Source: Gemmatimonadaceae bacterium
GTDB taxonomy: Bacteria; Gemmatimonadota; Gemmatimonadetes; Gemmatimonadales; Gemmatimonadaceae
Direction of reading: 5' to 3'
Assembly (NCBI GenBank): GCA_025356185.1
Contig: JANXUN010000411.1
Location: 1-8,432, forward strand
Length of the DNA: 8,432 nucleotides
Shown: piece after piece, positions 5,189-8,432 of the stretch
Numbering within the stretch: the stretch's first letter is position 1
Layout: each line of letters opens with the position of its first letter
Notes under the pieces: model-generated
What the model was told of the DNA's origin: nothing
The model's input: only the letters and a program-made list of their open reading frames with translations
Database searches by the model: none
Made by a program: the position numbers and the translations under genes

Positions 5189-7252
5189 TTAGCAGGACTT
5201 GCACTTATGGCTGTTTTTGGCGCCGAGCCGCTCGAGATAGAGCACCGTTTCTTCGAACGGCGGCACGCGCTGCACTGGTCCGTTGGCCATGTCGACCGTG
5301 GTCTGTCCTTTGCGGCTGATGGCTTGCAAGTCGCCACCCTTGCTCATCAAATACGCGATTAAAACGGTGTCACCGCGCGCAGCCGCATGGTGAATCGCGT
5401 TGTACCCGTTGAAATCGCGCTGATTCACGTCGATGTGCAGTTCTTCGATCAGAAACTTCACAGACGGCAGCCATCCATCGGGCGCATGACGATGTGAGTT
5501 CGCGGCGAAGCCTTCGCCGTAACCCACACCAGCTGCGGCTTGCAACGGATACACACCGGGCCCGCCAGCGGGAATTGGCGGCACACCCGACGGATCTTTG
5601 CCACCGTTGTCATCGTCGGGCGCATCATCGCCTGGCAGCCGACCACTCGGCTTAATCGTTGGAATAGTTGGATCGGCGCCGTATTTGAGCAACAGCTTCA
5701 TCGCATCGACATCGGTTCCGTACGCCGCGCGCCAAAACGGCGTCGCGCCCGTAGTGTTGACGCCAAGCAAGTCGAAGTTGAACGACATGTACCAGAGATG
5801 TTTGGAGAGGCGCACATTCACATCGGCGCCTGCTTTGAGCATCATCTCCATCAGCTCGAGATACGATGTCTTTTGTTGCAACTGCGCAGTGGGCTGCGGA
5901 TACAGCGACTTTGGCGCCCACTGAATGTTGATCACACTGTACAGCGGTGACGCACCCGCTTCGCTTAACAACTTCACATCGGCGCCCTTCTCCATGAGCA
6001 TCTTCGCCATGTCGAATCGGCCGTTGATCGTCGCCATCAGCAACGGACTGGTTTTGTCACCGTCGCTGACGTGATTGATTTTCGCGCCGGCTTTGAGCAG
6101 TGCGTCGACAGATTCTACGTTGCCTTCGCGAACCGCGAACAACAGCGCAGTGAGTCCACCTTTGTTGCCGATCAGTTCACCGTATGACGGACCGCGTCCG
6201 CTAAAGCCGGTCGCCGCGCGAGTCGTGTCACCGGGTTGACCGTTCGTGCCGCCAATGAGTGGACCGCTCTCTTGTTTTGCTGCAACGATCGGTTTCGTTT
6301 CGGCAGTTTTTGGGTCAGCGGGTTTCGCATCTGCTGCCTTCCTCGCGACTGTTGCATCCGTCGGCTTGGCATCCGTCGGCTTGGCATCCGTCGCTTTCGC
6401 GGCTGTTGGCATCGCGGGTGCTCCTGCTGGCGCTGCAGCACCCGTTGCTTGTGTCGCTACGCCTCCGCGTCCACCGCTCCCTGCGCCGTCGGCCGATGCA
6501 ATTGCGTTCGCGACAAACGCCGCACCACCGGGCGCGCCCGGTGTCGTAAGCGGCGCTTCGGCAGCTTTGATCGCAGCCACGCGACGTGCACGCGCTGTGA
6601 GCAGCGAGCGATCCGTGCGCTCACGTGCGGCAATGTCTTCGATCTTGGACGTGGCTTCGATGTTTGCGCCATGTGCGAGCAGCGCGTTCACTGCCTTCAC
6701 ACGATTGTACGACGCGGCCCACATCAGTGGCGTTTGCGCGTATGCGGTCTCGCGTGAATCGACGGGTGCGCCTTTGTCGAGCAACGCAATCACGGTTTCT
6801 GGATCGCCATCGGCAGCCGCAAAGTGCAACGCCGTCGCGCCGCCGGTGGTTGTCGCCGCTTTGACGTCGGCACCAGCGTTGAGCAACACCTTCACTGCTT
6901 CAGCGCGCCCGGACTTTGCCGCCAGATGCAACGGTGTGTAGTTGCCATTGCGCGTAAAGGCATCGACGCGCGCACCGGCAGCAACAAGCATTTTGCTCAC
7001 CGACGCATCGCCGCGTGTGGCTGCCCAATGCAACGCCGTCATGCCGTCTGCTTGCGCCGCGTTGACGTCAGCGCCTTGGCGAATGAGCAAACGCACCTGG
7101 GCGGTGTCACCGCGCATGATCGCATCGGCGATCGACGCCGCGGGCGGCGCCATCCGTGCGGCCGTGACGAGCAGCACCGCCGCGGCAAGTGCCGAGGCTG
7201 TAAACGCGCGGCGACGCCGCGCGAGCTGCACACGCATCGAGTGAGTCGTCAT
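5189..7252 (-). CDS. Secreted ankyrin-repeat protein with C-terminal CxxC
   Basis: 687 residues from ATG 7252. The N-terminus has a basic run (LARRRRAF) then a hydrophobic stretch (about 20-30), a signal peptide or anchor. The first ankyrin cluster spans about 40-202 with clear units: MTALHWAATRGD (71-82), YTPLHLAAKSGR (105-116), ATALHFAAADGD (139-150), QTPLMWAASYNR (173-184). An Ala/Thr/Lys/Pro-rich linker (about 230-345) includes DAKPT repeats. A second, more diverged cluster runs from GLTALLFAVREGN (366-378) to NAIHHAAARGD (618-628). The chain ends HKCKSC, with C684 and C687 as the last CxxC. The start is one base after the DUF1552 stop. An ATG at 7312 would extend it 20 residues into that gene, but those residues lie before the signal peptide. 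No Shine-Dalgarno is visible, so translational coupling is likely. Ankyrin repeats bind proteins; a partner in the DUF1552 or cytochrome system is an inference. Confidence 0.9.
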   Translation of the reverse strand: MTTHSMRVQLARRRRAFTASALAAAVLLVTAARMAPPAASIADAIMRGDTAQVRLLIRQGADVNAAQADGMTALHWAATRGDASVSKMLVAAGARVDAFTRNGNYTPLHLAAKSGRAEAVKVLLNAGADVKAATTTGGATALHFAAADGDPETVIALLDKGAPVDSRETAYAQTPLMWAASYNRVKAVNALLAHGANIEATSKIEDIAARERTDRSLLTARARRVAAIKAAEAPLTTPGAPGGAAFVANAIASADGAGSGGRGGVATQATGAAAPAGAPAMPTAAKATDAKPTDAKPTDATVARKAADAKPADPKTAETKPIVAAKQESGPLIGGTNGQPGDTTRAATGFSGRGPSYGELIGNKGGLTALLFAVREGNVESVDALLKAGAKINHVSDGDKTSPLLMATINGRFDMAKMLMEKGADVKLLSEAGASPLYSVINIQWAPKSLYPQPTAQLQQKTSYLELMEMMLKAGADVNVRLSKHLWYMSFNFDLLGVNTTGATPFWRAAYGTDVDAMKLLLKYGADPTIPTIKPSGRLPGDDAPDDDNGGKDPSGVPPIPAGGPGVYPLQAAAGVGYGEGFAANSHRHAPDGWLPSVKFLIEELHIDVNQRDFNGYNAIHHAAARGDTVLIAYLMSKGGDLQAISRKGQTTVDMANGPVQRVPPFEETVLYLERLGAKNSHKCKSC
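6354..6398. repeat. 15-base tandem repeat within the ankyrin-protein linker
   Basis: GCATCCGTCGGCTTG occurs exactly twice in tandem (6354-6368 and 6369-6383), followed by a third copy that diverges at its end (6384-6398). On the minus strand it encodes DAKPT units in the flexible linker. Being a multiple of three, changes in copy number would keep the frame. Confidence 0.85.
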
Positions 7253-7253
7253 A

Positions 7254-8432
7254 TCAGACGCTGGCGCGCAGCGACAACGCATCGGTGCTATCACCAAACG
7301 TCTTGACGTCATCCATGCCCAACGTGTGCATCATGCCTAGCATCGCGTTCGCCATCGGCGTACCATCGGGCGCCTTGATGTGCTGATTGCCAGTGAGGCG
7401 GCCGCCCGCATGACCAACAACAATGAGCGGGCACCGACGATGGTTGTGCAGATTCGGATCGCCCATCGGCGAACCGTAAATCACCATCGTCTGCTCAAGC
7501 ATGTTGCTATCGCCTTCGGTGATGCTCTTGAGCTTGTCCAAAAAGTATGGCAGCTGCGCCACGTGGTACTTGTTGATCAGTTGAAATTCCTTCACTCCCT
7601 TTTCACTGCCACCATGGTGTGACGCCGGATGGAACGGTTTGTCCGATCCGCTTTCCGCATAGACTCGGCTCGATCCATCACGCCCCATCTTGAACGAAAA
7701 CACACGCGTGATATCGGCCGCGAACGCCAACGCCTGAATGTCAAACATCAGGCGTACATGTTCGGCGAATGAATCGGGCACGCCTGCCGGCGCTTCGGGC
7801 AGCGCGCGTACATCGCCACTCATGTTGCGCGCTTCGACGCGCTGAATGCGTCGCTCAACTTCGCGAATATCTTCGAGGTAGCTATCGAGACGACGCTTAT
7901 CGTCCGGACCCAGCGAGGCTTTGAGCGACGACATTTCGCCCGAAACGAAGTCGAGAATGCTGCGGCGCGTCTTGCGGCGTTCGGCACGCTCGGCCGACGA
8001 GCCACCAACTCCGAATAACTTTTCGAACGCGACACGGGGATCGCGAATGACCGGAAGCGGATCGGTCGGCGACGCCCAGCTAATCGAGTCGGTGTACACG
8101 CACGCATATCCATACGCGCATCCACCGGCCTGATCGACGTTCTCGATGCACAGCTGCATGGAAGGAATCGGCGTGTCCTGACCAAAGCGCTTGGCGTAGA
8201 TCTGATCGAGCGACGTGCCAACATGCACGTCCGAGCCTTCGGTTTGTTTCGCGTGCGCTTGCGTTAAGAACGTTGCGCTCGAGCGAAAGTGATCGCCGCC
8301 GATTTCATTTGGCGCCGTGGGCTCGGCTTCGCGCACATCGGTGTTGCTGACGATCGTGAGGTACTCACGATAGGGATCGAGTGTGTGCAGTGCCGTGGGC
8401 GCCAAATCAAAATTGCGTCCGGTCGCTGCCGG
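7254..8432 (-). CDS. DUF1552 (HxxSHH motif) family protein, partial (N-terminus beyond window)
   Basis: The frame is open from the right window edge to TGA at 7254-7256, giving 392 codons; a TTG at 8405 inside it is not a real start because homologous sequence (GRNFDLAPTALHTLDPYREYL) continues upstream. The family-defining HxxSHH motif is present as HPASHH at 7614-7631. It is followed by INKYHVAQLPYFLDKLKSI, the MVIYGSPMGDPNLHNHRRCP region, GHAGGRL, and the C-terminal FGDST. Members are about 450 residues, usually exported with a Tat-like leader at the missing N-terminus, so perhaps 50-80 residues lie outside. The biochemical function of DUF1552 is unknown; the conserved histidines suggest a metal site. 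It commonly neighbours DUF1592/DUF1588/DUF1585-type cytochrome c proteins in Planctomycetota, Acidobacteriota and related phyla. The ankyrin gene begins one base after its stop, so the two are almost certainly co-expressed. Confidence 0.93.
   Translation of the reverse strand, partial: PAATGRNFDLAPTALHTLDPYREYLTIVSNTDVREAEPTAPNEIGGDHFRSSATFLTQAHAKQTEGSDVHVGTSLDQIYAKRFGQDTPIPSMQLCIENVDQAGGCAYGYACVYTDSISWASPTDPLPVIRDPRVAFEKLFGVGGSSAERAERRKTRRSILDFVSGEMSSLKASLGPDDKRRLDSYLEDIREVERRIQRVEARNMSGDVRALPEAPAGVPDSFAEHVRLMFDIQALAFAADITRVFSFKMGRDGSSRVYAESGSDKPFHPASHHGGSEKGVKEFQLINKYHVAQLPYFLDKLKSITEGDSNMLEQTMVIYGSPMGDPNLHNHRRCPLIVVGHAGGRLTGNQHIKAPDGTPMANAMLGMMHTLGMDDVKTFGDSTDALSLRASV

Noticed and set aside
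6246..6941. Plus-strand open frame of 231 codons opposite the ankyrin linker
   Set aside because: Ala/Ser/Val-rich composition simply mirrors the low-complexity linker and ankyrin codons; no start site or motif supports it.
7250..7312. ATG at 7312 as the start of the ankyrin gene
   Set aside because: It would overlap the DUF1552 coding end by 59 bases and add 20 residues (MTSRRLVIAPMRCRCAPASD) ahead of the signal peptide; ATG 7252 right after the stop is more natural.

Overview
This is a GC-rich, gene-dense bacterial chromosome segment holding seven protein-coding genes and one striking intergenic palindrome. No RNA gene, insertion sequence, CRISPR array or phage gene was seen. The gene set combines a PQQ quinoprotein dehydrogenase with its cytochrome c, a secreted NHL propeller, an exported Rid protein, and a DUF1552 protein followed by a secreted ankyrin protein. 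That mix is typical of environmental Gemmatimonadota or Acidobacteriota. Gemmatimonadota is my first guess, but it rests on gene content alone and could be wrong.

Left part (1-2881, minus strand): a two-gene operon. The upstream gene encodes a HupE/UreJ_2-type polytopic membrane protein fused to a C-terminal cytochrome c domain. Ten bases after its stop codon begins a PQQ-dependent dehydrogenase of the membrane glucose dehydrogenase-like family, which runs off the left edge. The cytochrome domain is of the kind usually paired with such quinoproteins, so it is the likely electron acceptor. Divergent from this operon, across a 207-base gap, is a secreted NHL-repeat beta-propeller protein (3089-4276, plus strand).

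Middle (4277-5164): a 90-base near-perfect palindrome built from CGGATAA-like units lies between the convergent NHL and Rid genes. The Rid-family protein (minus strand) carries a signal peptide. It is divergent, with only 38 bases between start codons, from a small FmdB-type zinc-ribbon protein (plus strand).

Right part (5189-8432, minus strand): a DUF1552 (HxxSHH) gene, cut by the right edge, is followed one base after its stop codon by a 687-residue secreted ankyrin protein. The ankyrin protein has two repeat clusters, a long low-complexity linker and a terminal CxxC. This pair often sits next to a DUF1592-type cytochrome c gene, which would lie beyond the right edge if present.

Most products appear to be exported: signal peptides can be read on the quinoprotein, the membrane-cytochrome fusion, and the NHL, Rid and ankyrin proteins. 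The window therefore looks like a cell-envelope oxidation and electron-transfer neighbourhood. The most unusual items are the HupE-cytochrome c fusion, which keeps what looks like the old gene junction inside it, and the 90-base palindrome.
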